Shown here piece after piece: positions 7,960 to 17,087 of a stretch of DNA of 64,000 nt. Numbering within the stretch: position 1 is the first letter of the stretch; every line of letters starts with the position of its first letter. Source of the stretch: Rhizobiaceae bacterium (GTDB taxonomy: Bacteria; Pseudomonadota; Alphaproteobacteria; Rhizobiales; Rhizobiaceae). The DNA lies in contig JANQMU010000087.1 of assembly GCA_028279875.1 (NCBI GenBank), forward strand, positions 21,197-85,196. The letters run 5' to 3'. A model generated the notes under the pieces. The model searched no databases. It saw only the letters and a list, made by a program, of their open reading frames with translations, and was not told the origin of the DNA. Position numbers and translations under genes: made by a program.

Positions 7960-10088
7960 TGCCTCGATTTGACGGGATACCGGTGGAGGATGAACGCAAG
8001 CCGCGATTTGGTGGTCAGCGGGTGCCGGAAGAAACAGCCTATGTTCAACCGCCCGCGCCACCCGGTTTTGTTCTGGACCCGAACACGGGGCAAATGGTGG
8101 ATGTTGGCCGTATTGCTCAAGAGCAATCGCAAGGCGTATTGGGACAGATCGGGTCATTCGGCGGGACGGCAATTCGCGGCATCCCATTCGTCGGTGAATA
8201 CTTTGACGAATTGATTGGCCAACAAGCCGGACCTGTCGCGCAAGGTGTTGCACGTGAGCGCGTTCGACAGTTCGAAGAACAGAATCCGAACGTAGCGCTT
8301 GCTGGCCAGATCGGGGCCGGTGTGTCCGCCGCTCTGCCAGCTGCGGTCTATGGAGGGCCGTTAGTTGGCGCTATGGCCCCAACGTCATTGGCGGGCCAGT
8401 CCGCATTGGGGCTTGGCGTAGGAGCGCTGGCGGGCGGAACAGAGGGCGTTGTGAGCGGCTATGGTGCGGGAACCACGCCCGAAGAACGTGCGCGACTGGC
8501 ACAAGAGAGAGGGCTTACCGGAACCGCTCTTGGAGCCGGCATAGGTGCAGCGGCCCCAGCGATAACGGCAGGGGCCGGCCGTCTGATCAGCGGCGCGCAA
8601 AACCTTGTTCAACGATTGAGGCCGGCATCCGAAGGTGTCAGGGCCGTACAGCGCACGTCCATCGCTACCACGCCACGGGAACAAGTCATCCGCGCCTTGG
8701 TAGCGGACGATGCGACGGGCGGGGCGCGAGCTGCAATGCGGCGCGCGGGACCGGAAGCCATGCTAGCAGATGCCGGACCAAGTAGCCGCAAGTTGCTTGA
8801 CGCGGTTGTTGCCGAAAGCGGCCCGGCCGCGCAGATCGGCCGCGAAGCCGTTGAACAGCGGGCCGCGCGGGCCGGACAGCAAGTCACGCGGGCGCTTGAT
8901 GAAACGCTTGGCGGACCGCAGGGCATTCGTTCAACGGCCCGTGAAATCGCCGAACGGACAGCGCCCGCCCGTCAGCGCGCCTATACCGCCGCTTATGCAC
9001 GGCCAATCGATTATGCTGCTGCCAGCGGACGGAATATCGAGAACGTCTTGGAGCGCATTCCGGACCGAATCAAACGCGGTGCCATTCAGCGCGCGAATGA
9101 GGCGATGATTGCGGAAGGTCGACGGAACCAACAAATCCTCGCATCCATAGCCGATGATGGCACGGTGACATTCACACGGCCGCCGAATGTCGAGCAACTG
9201 GATTATATCAAGAGGGCGCTTGGCGAGATTGGCGCGGAAGATATCGACCAGTTCGGGCGCAGGACGGCCACGGGGAACCGTGCCGCCAGACTAGCACGGG
9301 AATTGCGCGATGCAGTTGGGGACGCAGTGCCGCAATACAACCGCGCGGTGCAGCTTGGCGGTGACAAGATCGCCGAAGATAATGCGCTCGCGCTTGGCCA
9401 GCGCCTTTTGCGGCGGGGCACAACCCGTGAGCAAGTGGCAGAAGCCGTGCAGGGCTACACACGGGCCGAAAGGCGGGCAGCAGCGCAAGGATTGCGAGCA
9501 ACAATCGATGAAGAACTTTCGCAGGTGCAACGAACCATCACCGATGGAAATATCGACGCCCGCGAAGCAACCAAAGCGATCAAACAATTTTCCAGTCGGG
9601 CCAATCGGGAAAAAATTTCACTGATCCTTGGAAAGGAAAATGCCGACCGTCTGCTTTCCCGAATAGATGAGGCGGCTACGTCGCTCGATCTTCGCGCGGC
9701 CATCACCGAAAACTCAAAAACGTTCGTGCGCCAGGAAACAAAAAGGGCCATTCGTGAAGCAACGGAAGCGGGCCCTGTACAGCAATTGGCGGCGGGTCGA
9801 CCGCTTAATGCCGTCCAGCGCGTCATACAGGCGCTGACTGGCACACGTCCGCAGGACATCACAGCCCGTCAAGATGAATTCTATGCGCAAATCGTCCGCG
9901 CGCTGACACAACCCCGCGGCCCGGAAGCCCGGCTGTTGTTCGAAGGGCTTACGGAAATGGGCCGCACGGCAACACAGAATCGCGCGGCAAGAGAGCGGAT
10001 TGCACGAGAATTGACCGGGACAGCAGCCCTTTCGGGGCAGCAAGCCGGAACCCGTGCCCTAACGAGAAATGGTGCTGGGCCGCGATGA
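7959..10088 (+). CDS. Internal virion / DNA ejection protein with glycine-zipper membrane segments
   Basis: 709 residues; the ATG overlaps the preceding stop (TAATG). Residues ~45-210 contain Gly/Ala-rich hydrophobic stretches (e.g. GQIGAGVSAALPAAVYGGPL, SALGLGVGALAGGTEGVVSG), which look like glycine zippers that can span membranes. The remainder is long Arg/Glu/Ala helices. With the two preceding genes this matches the trio of podovirus ejection proteins that form a conduit through the envelope. There is no sequence match to a named protein that I can assert. Confidence 0.6.
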   Translation: MPRFDGIPVEDERKPRFGGQRVPEETAYVQPPAPPGFVLDPNTGQMVDVGRIAQEQSQGVLGQIGSFGGTAIRGIPFVGEYFDELIGQQAGPVAQGVARERVRQFEEQNPNVALAGQIGAGVSAALPAAVYGGPLVGAMAPTSLAGQSALGLGVGALAGGTEGVVSGYGAGTTPEERARLAQERGLTGTALGAGIGAAAPAITAGAGRLISGAQNLVQRLRPASEGVRAVQRTSIATTPREQVIRALVADDATGGARAAMRRAGPEAMLADAGPSSRKLLDAVVAESGPAAQIGREAVEQRAARAGQQVTRALDETLGGPQGIRSTAREIAERTAPARQRAYTAAYARPIDYAAASGRNIENVLERIPDRIKRGAIQRANEAMIAEGRRNQQILASIADDGTVTFTRPPNVEQLDYIKRALGEIGAEDIDQFGRRTATGNRAARLARELRDAVGDAVPQYNRAVQLGGDKIAEDNALALGQRLLRRGTTREQVAEAVQGYTRAERRAAAQGLRATIDEELSQVQRTITDGNIDAREATKAIKQFSSRANREKISLILGKENADRLLSRIDEAATSLDLRAAITENSKTFVRQETKRAIREATEAGPVQQLAAGRPLNAVQRVIQALTGTRPQDITARQDEFYAQIVRALTQPRGPEARLLFEGLTEMGRTATQNRAARERIARELTGTAALSGQQAGTRALTRNGAGPR

Positions 10089-10112
10089 CGGCTTAAATAA
10101 GGGACCAATAAA

Positions 10113-11420
10113 ATGCCTAGAGACGGAAGCGGCAACTATACGTTGCCTGCCAGCTATGTGGCGACTGCCGGGACGGTCATTCAAAGCGTCCAGCAACACA
10201 ACACGCCGCTTGAAGACATCGAAGCAGATCTGAATGAAGACAGGCCGATTGTGGCGGGCGGCACGGGTGCGTCAACGGAAGTCGCGGCATCGGATAACCT
10301 GTCAACCAAGGGCGCGGATATCGCATCCGCGTCAACCACCGACCTGTCTGCCGCGACTGGTGTATATGTCACCGTCACAGGAACAACGACGATTACTGCA
10401 TTTGGTACGGCAGCCGCCGGGATTTTGCGCTATGTCCGGTTTTCCGATGTTCTCACGATCACGCACAATGCGTCATCACTGATCCTGCCGAACGGTGCGA
10501 GCGTCACAACGGTAGCAGGGGACACTGGTATCTTTGCATCGGAAGGTGGCGGAAACTGGCGGTGCATTGGCGGCACGATAGCCACCGCTGTTTCGCGCGA
10601 TCCATCACCGCAGCTTGGGGGCGATCTTGACGCCAATGGAAACCAGATTCAGTGGTCGAAAGGGGCAGATGTCGCGTCCGCCGCAGCGCTGCCAATACTC
10701 ACCGATGGCAATTACTTCGATGTCACCGGCACCACTACAATCACGTCCATAAACACGGCCGGTGGCAACGGGACAATCGCGCCGGTAATCAAGTTGCATT
10801 TCGATGGCGCGTTGACGCTGACACACCACGCAACAGACCTGATACTGCCGAGTGGCGCGAATATCACCACAGCAGCGGGTGACGAAGCCGAGTTTGTCGA
10901 ATATGCGTCCGGCGATTGGCGCTGCACCAACTACACAAAAGCAAATGGCGAAGCGGTTGTCGGCAGTGGGACAATCGTTCAGGTGGTCAACACACAAACC
11001 GGCGCGGTGGCAACGGGCACTACAACAATACCGGATGATGACACGATCCCGCAAAATACCGAGGGCGATCAGTACATGTCGCTCGCAATCACGCCAACCA
11101 ACGCCAGCAACCGGCTGCTGATTCAGGTTGTCGGAAACTTTGCGGTCAGTAGCCAAGACGTGCATACGACCGCCCTGTTTCAGGATAGCACAGCGAATGC
11201 TCTAGCTGCGGGGCAGACGACTGGCTCTGGCATCTCAAACAACGTGTTCCAATGTATCGTTAATCACGAAATGGCTGCGGGAACGACCGCCGCCACGACG
11301 TTTAACGTGAGAGCTGGAAACTCTAGTCCTGGGACGACAACATTCAATGGAACCGGTGGCGCGCGTGAACTTGGCGGGGTGATGGCTTCATCGATCACAA
11401 TTACGGAAATAGCAGTATGA
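10113..11420 (+). CDS. Tail fibre protein
   Basis: 435 residues. The N-terminus (PRDGSGNYTLPASYVATAGT, then VQQHNTPLEDIEADLN) is the typical start of phage tail fibres that dock on the tail. Two tandem ~80-residue modules follow, each with VTGTTTIT, a hydrophobic strand block, LILPNGA/LILPSGA and a GNWRC/GDWRC end. The C-terminal ~150 residues differ and probably form the receptor-binding part. It ends overlapping the next start (ATGA). Confidence 0.75.
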   Translation: MPRDGSGNYTLPASYVATAGTVIQSVQQHNTPLEDIEADLNEDRPIVAGGTGASTEVAASDNLSTKGADIASASTTDLSAATGVYVTVTGTTTITAFGTAAAGILRYVRFSDVLTITHNASSLILPNGASVTTVAGDTGIFASEGGGNWRCIGGTIATAVSRDPSPQLGGDLDANGNQIQWSKGADVASAAALPILTDGNYFDVTGTTTITSINTAGGNGTIAPVIKLHFDGALTLTHHATDLILPSGANITTAAGDEAEFVEYASGDWRCTNYTKANGEAVVGSGTIVQVVNTQTGAVATGTTTIPDDDTIPQNTEGDQYMSLAITPTNASNRLLIQVVGNFAVSSQDVHTTALFQDSTANALAAGQTTGSGISNNVFQCIVNHEMAAGTTAATTFNVRAGNSSPGTTTFNGTGGARELGGVMASSITITEIAV

Positions 11421-11683
11421 CCAATATAGCGGTAGTCATTGGCTGGAAATTTGAGCACCAACCGGGGATGCGATGCGATGAAATTGTCATCGAACGTACC
11501 AATGAAGAAACGGGGAAAATTGAAAAGGAATTCACTGGTCGATTGGCCATTACAGAGTTTCCAGGCGGAATCCCATCACAGGCAGATCAAGACAAATGGA
11601 CAGCCGAGTATGAAGAATACCAAGCGCAGTTAGACCGGCCGTCGCCCGTCACGGCCCCATCAACCTTTGGTATTGCGCACTAG
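11417..11683 (+). CDS. Small phage protein after tail fibre, possible fibre assembly factor
   Basis: 88 residues, coupled to the fibre gene by a 4-base overlap. There is no domain I recognise. The sequence is charged (ERTNEETGKIEKEFTGRLA), with an acidic helix WTAEYEEYQAQLDRP near the end. Small genes in this position often encode fibre chaperones, but nothing in the sequence proves it. Confidence 0.45.
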   Translation: MTNIAVVIGWKFEHQPGMRCDEIVIERTNEETGKIEKEFTGRLAITEFPGGIPSQADQDKWTAEYEEYQAQLDRPSPVTAPSTFGIAH

Positions 11684-11687
11684 GTCC

Positions 11688-12644
11688 ATGCGCGGTAATA
11701 GCGGCCCCATTCGCAACGGGACCGCTAAAAATATCTTGAAAATAGCAACAGAGTTTAATGCTTGTGAAATATGCGGAGCCAATGACTGGCACGTAATTTA
11801 TGATGGGCCAATTCGTGATGGGTCATATGGCAGTTTGCGGACTGGCGCAACGGTTGCACGGTGCGGAACATGTGGCGTTGATCGATTGGTTGAAAAGCAT
11901 TGTCCAGATGAGGAGTTCTATGAAGGCGATGCCTATCGTCGCCGATTGCGTCAACGATTGACGACTAGCGCGTATTTCCCCACAGCGGACAAGTCGCAAG
12001 AGTTTGTGTTCCAAGTGTTAGGCTATGGGACTCTACGCAACAAGGTTGTCGCTGATGTCGGGTGTGCCGGTGGTAGCTTTCTGGATCATGTGGCCGGAGT
12101 GGCGGGGCAAATGTTAGCCATAGAGCCGTCCAGCATTTACCACGAATCTCTGAGACAGCGCGGGTACTCAGTCTATTCATACACGAGCGAGGCCGGGGCA
12201 GAATTCGCGGGCGCGGTGGATTTAGCGATTGCGCAGCAAGTAATTGAGCATGTCCGTAATCCGTTGCAGTTTCTCCAAGAAATAAGGGGGCTTTTGTCGC
12301 CGGGCGGCAAGTTGCTGATAACTACGCCTAATCGCCGCGATATTCTTATGGATCTGTTGCCGGACGATTTTCCACCGTTCTTTTATCGCACGGTCCATCG
12401 GTGGTATTTTGACACAGCCTCATTGTCCGAGTGTGCGGAACGCGCCGGTTTCCAGGTTGACGGAGCGCGCACGGTTCATCGATATGGCATGTCAAATGCG
12501 CTGCTTTGGATGCGGGAACGCCGACCATGCGGCGATGTGCGGTTAGAGGATATCGAGCCGCAAGCTGATCGCATGTGGCGCGGCTATTTGGAAGGCATTG
12601 ACCGCGCTGACTGCATATTCATGACATTGAGTGTCAGGAAATAG
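11688..12644 (+). CDS. Class I SAM-dependent methyltransferase with N-terminal zinc ribbon
   Basis: 318 residues from ATG 11688, with AGG just upstream; an in-frame TTG at 11667 is a poorer choice because it would overlap the preceding gene. An N-terminal four-Cys zinc ribbon (CEICG ... CGTCG) precedes a Methyltransf_23-type domain: SAM loop VADVGCAGGSFLDHV, acidic ring residue in LAIEPSS, then AQQVIEHVRNP and LSPGGKLLITTPN. Such proteins often modify sugars or glycolipids. Unlike the virion genes it looks like cargo, next to an ABC exporter on the other strand. Confidence 0.75.
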   Translation: MRGNSGPIRNGTAKNILKIATEFNACEICGANDWHVIYDGPIRDGSYGSLRTGATVARCGTCGVDRLVEKHCPDEEFYEGDAYRRRLRQRLTTSAYFPTADKSQEFVFQVLGYGTLRNKVVADVGCAGGSFLDHVAGVAGQMLAIEPSSIYHESLRQRGYSVYSYTSEAGAEFAGAVDLAIAQQVIEHVRNPLQFLQEIRGLLSPGGKLLITTPNRRDILMDLLPDDFPPFFYRTVHRWYFDTASLSECAERAGFQVDGARTVHRYGMSNALLWMRERRPCGDVRLEDIEPQADRMWRGYLEGIDRADCIFMTLSVRK

Positions 12645-12647
12645 CAT

Positions 12648-14429
12648 CTAACAATCCGTCCAGGCATTGGATTTCGTCGGCGCGGATATGCTCGCTGTTC
12701 TGGCCCTGACCGTTTTTTGGGCCAGATCATAGACTGCATCGCAATATTCAAGAGTAGCAACGCGGTGTGTGACGATGATCAATGTCACATCGTCCGCCGC
12801 GATGGCATCAATAACAGCTTTTTCGGTGATGGCATCAAGCGCACTGGTCGCTTCGTCTAGTACCAGAACCGGCGCTTTGCGGTACAGTGCGCGCGCTATT
12901 CCGATGCGCTGGCGCTGTCCGCCAGACAGTTGTTTGCCACGCTCGCCAACAATGGTCTGTATGCCGTCTGCAGCGTTTTCGATCATGCTGCCGAGTTGCG
13001 CCCGTTCTGCAGAAGTCATAACCAGATCCATGTCTATGGCGTTGGCGTCTACACCAAAGGCGATGTTTTCCGCAATCGACCCGTCGACCAAAAACACATC
13101 TTGGGGGACGTGAGAAACGGTTCGTTGCCAACCAAGGCGCGCTTCCCCGACCATGGGTTGCCCGTCGATTTCGATTGTGCCGCTTGTTGGGGTCAACAAC
13201 CCTAAGAACAAATCGAGCAACGTGCTTTTCCCGGTACCGGTCTTGCCAACAAACCCGACACAACTGCCCTTTGGTATAGTCAATGAAACATCGTGAAGGA
13301 CATCCTGTTTAGAGATCGCGTAGTGAAATCCGACCTTGTTAAAGCGCAAGGTCTTGATTAGCGGAATTGGCGCGACATCGCGATAGAACGAGTCGGCATC
13401 TATTGGCCGCTCGATTATGGCCAGCACATCCAAGACCATTGGCCGCATTGTGGTTATTTTGGACCACCCGCCGTAAACGAGTTGGGCGGTCGGCAATATG
13501 CGTTGTGCCGCGAAGCCAATTGCGGCGAGGGCCGGGATTGTAGCGGCGAAGTCACCCTGTAAAGCGAGGTAACTGGATATCACCGCAATAAGGACGATGC
13601 CGACCGGTTCAATAAAAAGACGCGGCATTTGTAGAATTAGCTTGCTGGTACCGGTTACCCGCTGAACCCGATAAGTGCGATCCTTGAAATATTGGAAATA
13701 TTGTTCTTGGCGACCGTCAAGCAGAATGTCGCGGATGCCGCCCAAACTGTCTTGAATCCATTTCAATAGGATATTCTGGTGCCGTGAGACAAATTCGCCA
13801 GCTTTCAGAAGGCGGTTGCGGGATAGCAGTACCGCGAGAACATAGACGATGCCTACAGTCAAAAATGTCCCAGTCCCGACGAATGGAGAGATCAGAACGA
13901 TTGCAGAAACCGCAAACACAATGACGGACATCCCGACGAGAATGTTTAGTGCTGCGGTAAGCATGGAAACAACAGCAGGGGCTTTTGCAAGCCCCGCAAC
14001 AATAGTTGTGAGGCCTTGCTGTGTGTGGACTTCGTATGATTGATATAGCGTTCGCCGATAAAGTTCTGACTGTAGGTCGCCACCGATGGCGTGCGACAAA
14101 CGGGTGTTAACCCACAGCAAAAGCCCGCGCATAACCGACGCGAACACCACCGCACCAATAAACACGGCGGTTAAAAAGACAATCGTCGGTGACCGCCCAT
14201 CGATAGCCAGCACTTCTACAGCGCGACGGACAACATTATATTCCAAAGCCTTTTCAGGTGCCAGCAACACGCCAAGAAACGGAATAATTGCGCCGATGCT
14301 GGCTAGTTCGAATGCGCCACCGAACACCGTCAGAAGCGTAAGCAACTGAATTTGACGGCGGCGTTTCGCGGGTAGATGCCGCCACAGGCGCACCAGGATT
14401 TGAATGTTCTGCGGCATCATCTTGCCCAT
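12648..14429 (-). CDS. ABC exporter, fused membrane and ATPase domains (PglK/MsbA type)
   Basis: 593 residues. Six hydrophobic helices occupy roughly residues 25-320, followed by a complete nucleotide-binding domain: Walker A GKTGTGKST near 396, signature LSGGQRQR near 499, Walker B VLVLDEATSAL near 520 and the switch His in IIVTHR. This architecture is that of homodimeric lipid or lipid-linked-glycan exporters and flippases. It lies antisense between the rightward methyltransferase and endolysin, as an independent transcription unit inside the prophage, so it is a likely lysogeny-expressed cargo gene. Its substrate is unknown; a surface glycan role is inferred. Confidence 0.8.
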   Translation of the reverse strand: MGKMMPQNIQILVRLWRHLPAKRRRQIQLLTLLTVFGGAFELASIGAIIPFLGVLLAPEKALEYNVVRRAVEVLAIDGRSPTIVFLTAVFIGAVVFASVMRGLLLWVNTRLSHAIGGDLQSELYRRTLYQSYEVHTQQGLTTIVAGLAKAPAVVSMLTAALNILVGMSVIVFAVSAIVLISPFVGTGTFLTVGIVYVLAVLLSRNRLLKAGEFVSRHQNILLKWIQDSLGGIRDILLDGRQEQYFQYFKDRTYRVQRVTGTSKLILQMPRLFIEPVGIVLIAVISSYLALQGDFAATIPALAAIGFAAQRILPTAQLVYGGWSKITTMRPMVLDVLAIIERPIDADSFYRDVAPIPLIKTLRFNKVGFHYAISKQDVLHDVSLTIPKGSCVGFVGKTGTGKSTLLDLFLGLLTPTSGTIEIDGQPMVGEARLGWQRTVSHVPQDVFLVDGSIAENIAFGVDANAIDMDLVMTSAERAQLGSMIENAADGIQTIVGERGKQLSGGQRQRIGIARALYRKAPVLVLDEATSALDAITEKAVIDAIAADDVTLIIVTHRVATLEYCDAVYDLAQKTVRARTASISAPTKSNAWTDC

Positions 14430-14561
14430 GCATGGTAGCGGTGCGCGTGTCCTACACGGACATTCGATACAGCGCCAGACCTAAATCACGAACAGGAATC
14501 ACCATGGCTACAAAAGTAGGCCGTGAGGGTTAGACCTAAGCAACAAACAATCAGGTGAACA

Positions 14562-15284
14562 ATGGACCGCAATTTCGCGCGGGCGCTACCGCTCGTTCTG
14601 CAGCATGAAGGTGGATACGTTAATCACCCGAATGATCCGGGTGGTGCGACAAACAAGGGCATCACGCTTGCCACCTTCCGACGATACGTCAAACCAAACG
14701 GGACGATTGCCGATCTGAAACGGCTGACAGTCCAGCAAGCCGGGACGGTCTATCGCCGACAATATTGGGACAAGGTACACGGCGCGGAGCTTCCGGACGG
14801 TGTTGATTATGCGGTGTTCGATTTCGCGGTCAATTCCGGACCGGCGCGGGCGGCAAAGTACCTGCAAGCGATTGTCGGTGTCCCGCAAGATGGAAAGATT
14901 GGTCCAGTCACGCTAGCGGCAACTCAAGACATGTCTGCCGTGCATATCATTGAGACGCTTTGCGATAATCGCCTTGCCTTCATGAAACGCGCTCGGAACC
15001 GGAAAACCGGGAAACGTCTTTGGCCTACATTCGGCAAAGGATGGTCCCGGCGGATGAAGGGCGTGCGCGAACATGCGTTGGCGATGGCTATTCAGCCCGA
15101 TGCACCGCGCACTCAACGCGAAATCACGGACAAAATCACTCAGGGCCTCGACAGCGAGCTTAACGGCAAACCGGCCCCCACACCACCAAAACGACGCTCA
15201 ACGCCACCACGGGCCAAATCTGGCGGCGCATTGGCCCGTCTTTTCTCTTGGCTCCTATCGGTCCTGTCGGGCCGTCCAATGTGA
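14562..15284 (+). CDS. Endolysin, glycoside hydrolase family 108 (N-acetylmuramidase)
   Basis: 240 residues with an AGGTGA ribosome site. The GH108 signature HEGGYVNHPNDPGGATNKGI is at residues 14-33, with the catalytic Glu in HEGG. A peptidoglycan-binding-3-type segment follows (VYRRQYWDKVHGAELPDGV, then FDFAVNSG). The basic Pro-rich C-terminus ends in a short hydrophobic helix (ALARLFSWLLSVLSG) that could tether the enzyme to membrane. It cleaves host murein at lysis and is followed directly by the other lysis genes. Confidence 0.9.
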   Translation: MDRNFARALPLVLQHEGGYVNHPNDPGGATNKGITLATFRRYVKPNGTIADLKRLTVQQAGTVYRRQYWDKVHGAELPDGVDYAVFDFAVNSGPARAAKYLQAIVGVPQDGKIGPVTLAATQDMSAVHIIETLCDNRLAFMKRARNRKTGKRLWPTFGKGWSRRMKGVREHALAMAIQPDAPRTQREITDKITQGLDSELNGKPAPTPPKRRSTPPRAKSGGALARLFSWLLSVLSGRPM

Positions 15285-15295
15285 AAGGAACAATA

Positions 15296-15454
15296 ATGGG
15301 AAAGTACAACAAATTCTGGATAGCCGTTCTGATGGTCGGCGCAAACTACGTGCGCGAGCGCTACGGCATTGACCTTGGCGTTGACCCGATGACGGCGGCA
15401 ACGCTTGTCAATGGTGCGGGCGCAGCGCTGGTCTGGATGGTGCCCAATGCTTGA
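15296..15454 (+). CDS. Small membrane protein, candidate holin
   Basis: 52 residues, start chosen at ATG 15296 with AAAGGAA upstream. There are two hydrophobic stretches (KFWIAVLMVGANYV and MTAATLVNGAGAALVWMV). Its position between endolysin and spanins is the usual place for a holin. Length and hydrophobicity fit, but no family motif is visible. Confidence 0.55.
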   Translation: MGKYNKFWIAVLMVGANYVRERYGIDLGVDPMTAATLVNGAGAALVWMVPNA

Positions 15455-15623
15455 TTGGTATGAACCGACGCAACGGGACTGGACAGAGGACTTCCCCCAC
15501 GAGAACGGCAACTACAACTGCAAGTGTCTGATGTGCGGGGAAATGTTCATCGGACATAAGCGCAGGTTCACCTGCCGAGTGTGCGCAGAGCCGGAGGGTG
15601 ACCCGGAGGGTGACAATGTTTGA
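15447..15623 (+). CDS. Small zinc-ribbon phage protein
   Basis: 58 residues, overlapping the preceding gene by 8 bases. The sequence CKCLMCGEMFIGHKRRFTCR plus VC gives a CxxC...CxxC zinc ribbon. Function is unknown; such mini zinc proteins are frequent in phage genomes. Coupling to the lysis genes may be only for expression. Confidence 0.6.
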   Translation: MLDWYEPTQRDWTEDFPHENGNYNCKCLMCGEMFIGHKRRFTCRVCAEPEGDPEGDNV

Positions 15624-15867
15624 ACTGATGACGGGCGGGAGCGGCCCGCTCTATGCCATCGGCGCAGCCATCGCGACGCTGATTGGCGTGTTCTTGGCAG
15701 GAAGGCGGGCCGGGCGCAATGCCGAGCGTGTCAAAGACCAGAAGCGCGAACTCACGGAATGGAGCGAATATGACGACCTCATGGCAAAGGGGGAGCGGGC
15801 GCGCCGTGCTGTTGAGCATGGTTCTGATGCTGATCTCATGCACGACGACGGGCATAAGCGGTCCTGA
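15616..15867 (+). CDS. Inner-membrane spanin subunit (Rz-like)
   Basis: 83 residues from ATG 15616 with GGAGGG just upstream. One N-terminal membrane helix (YAIGAAIATLIGVFLAG) is followed by a charged helical region (RRAGRNAERVKDQKRELTEW), the layout of i-spanins. The o-spanin gene begins inside it in another frame, the classical Rz/Rz1 nesting. It would fuse inner and outer membranes at the last step of lysis. Confidence 0.7.
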   Translation: MFELMTGGSGPLYAIGAAIATLIGVFLAGRRAGRNAERVKDQKRELTEWSEYDDLMAKGERARRAVEHGSDADLMHDDGHKRS

Positions 15868-15985
15868 CCCGAACGCGGTGGCATGCCGGTTGTTCCATTC
15901 TATCACCTGGTCTGAAGATGACACACGTGAAACCATCCGCCAGATAAAGGCGCACAACGCGGCCTGGAAGGCGGTTTGTAATTAG
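15770..15985 (+). CDS. Outer-membrane spanin lipoprotein (Rz1-like), nested in the Rz-like gene
   Basis: 71 residues from ATG 15770, in the +1 frame relative to the i-spanin gene and overlapping its last ~98 bases. The N-terminus RAVLLSMVLMLISC is a signal sequence ending in a lipobox (L-I-S-C), so the Cys at residue 24 would be lipidated. The mature part is short. Nested gene, lipobox and position after the i-spanin make the call. Confidence 0.75.
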   Translation: MTTSWQRGSGRAVLLSMVLMLISCTTTGISGPDPNAVACRLFHSITWSEDDTRETIRQIKAHNAAWKAVCN

Positions 15986-16085
15986 CAGCGGGCCACGCAT
16001 CAGCGGACACTGAATGCGCGACCCTACCACCACCCTTGCGCTAACAAGGAGGCGGCTACCACCAAAGGTAACCGATTAATGGTAA

Positions 16086-16376
16086 ATGAGACATTTATGT
16101 TTTGCAGCGGCAGCGCTGCTATATGCCATGCCAAGTTCTGCACATATGCTGCCGTGTTGGCCGGCGGACAAAGCCCTGTCGGATTTGAGCACGGATCGTG
16201 ACGAAGTGGTTGCGTTCCGGGGACGGGACAACGTAAACCGGCAATGGATAATCACCAAAAACCGCGCGGGAAACTGGACCCTGATTATGCTTGTGCGAAA
16301 TTCGGACGGCGTTTTGATGGCGTGCCGGGCCACGATAGGCACCGAAGGGGTTCTGTTCCCCGGTGAGGCGACCTAA
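16086..16376 (+). CDS. Small secreted phage protein of unknown function
   Basis: 96 residues with an N-terminal signal peptide (MRHLCFAAAALLYAMPSSAH) and three further Cys-containing segments (PCWPADK, MACRATI). Unrecognised. It overlaps the start of the next gene by one base (TAATG). It lies downstream of the lysis cassette and could act in the periplasm. Confidence 0.5.
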   Translation: MRHLCFAAAALLYAMPSSAHMLPCWPADKALSDLSTDRDEVVAFRGRDNVNRQWIITKNRAGNWTLIMLVRNSDGVLMACRATIGTEGVLFPGEAT

Positions 16377-16672
16377 TGGGCGGGCGATATTTTGATCCGA
16401 AAATTTCGGTCGGCAATGTCCTTACAATAATCTTTGTTGTTGGTGCTATCATAACCGCCTGGTTCGCGTTGGGGGAGCGCGTCGCGCTTGTCGAAAAAGC
16501 GGTAGCACAACAAGAAACCAGTTTTGAAAGGCGGGTGACAAAGGTCGAAAAACTACAAGAAGAAACGGACGACACGGTCAATGACATAAGAATAGAGCTT
16601 CGTGGCATTAAGACGACGCAACAGCATCAAACCGAGACACTGCAGCGCATTTTGAAAGCAGTGGAACAATAA
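16376..16672 (+). CDS. Single-helix membrane protein with coiled coil
   Basis: 98 residues: one membrane helix (VLTIIFVVGAIITAWFALG, residues ~15-33) followed by a long coiled coil (VALVEKAVAQQETSFERRVT and on to the end). This is a common late-region phage protein type of unknown role; an alternative spanin- or holin-like part is possible. It converges with the leftward gene that follows, with only 4 bases between them. Confidence 0.5.
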   Translation: MGGRYFDPKISVGNVLTIIFVVGAIITAWFALGERVALVEKAVAQQETSFERRVTKVEKLQEETDDTVNDIRIELRGIKTTQQHQTETLQRILKAVEQ

Positions 16673-16676
16673 ACTG

Positions 16677-17087
16677 TTAAAGCGATACAGCGATATAACC
16701 GCAAACCAATAGCAAGATCACCAATAACGTAGCTATCCAGCGGGCAAGCCCCAATAGTTTGTGAATGTGGTGATTGGCTTCGTTCACCACATAGGCGATC
16801 CGGGCAACGTCCTGTCGGGAATGTGCTAGAAGGCGGTCGCGCGTTTCCTGATCAAATTCGTATTCTGCGCCTGTCCAGGGACCGAACATCCCGATTTCTT
16901 CATGCAGAATGTTCTTGGAAAAATTCTCACCGAATCGCCAATCCGCCTCGGCCCCTTGGGGCTTTTCAATCTCCGTGACGACGCGCATTCCCGTTTCCAA
17001 AACGGCTTTTGCAATCTCGTCGGAATCCTGCGCTTTTTCTTCATCCGGCATCCGAACGACTATAGGCGGTTCATATCCCCACGACAA
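16677..17087 (-). CDS. Phage protein of unknown function with C-terminal membrane anchor
   Basis: 136 residues; the start is probably TTG at 17087, inside the end of the upstream gene (17-base overlap). The soluble part is acidic; the last 25 residues (WIATLLVILLLVCGYIAVSL) form a tail anchor. No domain recognised. It is the last gene of a leftward set that starts at the repressor region and probably belongs to the lysogenic or early programme. Confidence 0.45.
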   Translation of the reverse strand: MSWGYEPPIVVRMPDEEKAQDSDEIAKAVLETGMRVVTEIEKPQGAEADWRFGENFSKNILHEEIGMFGPWTGAEYEFDQETRDRLLAHSRQDVARIAYVVNEANHHIHKLLGLARWIATLLVILLLVCGYIAVSL

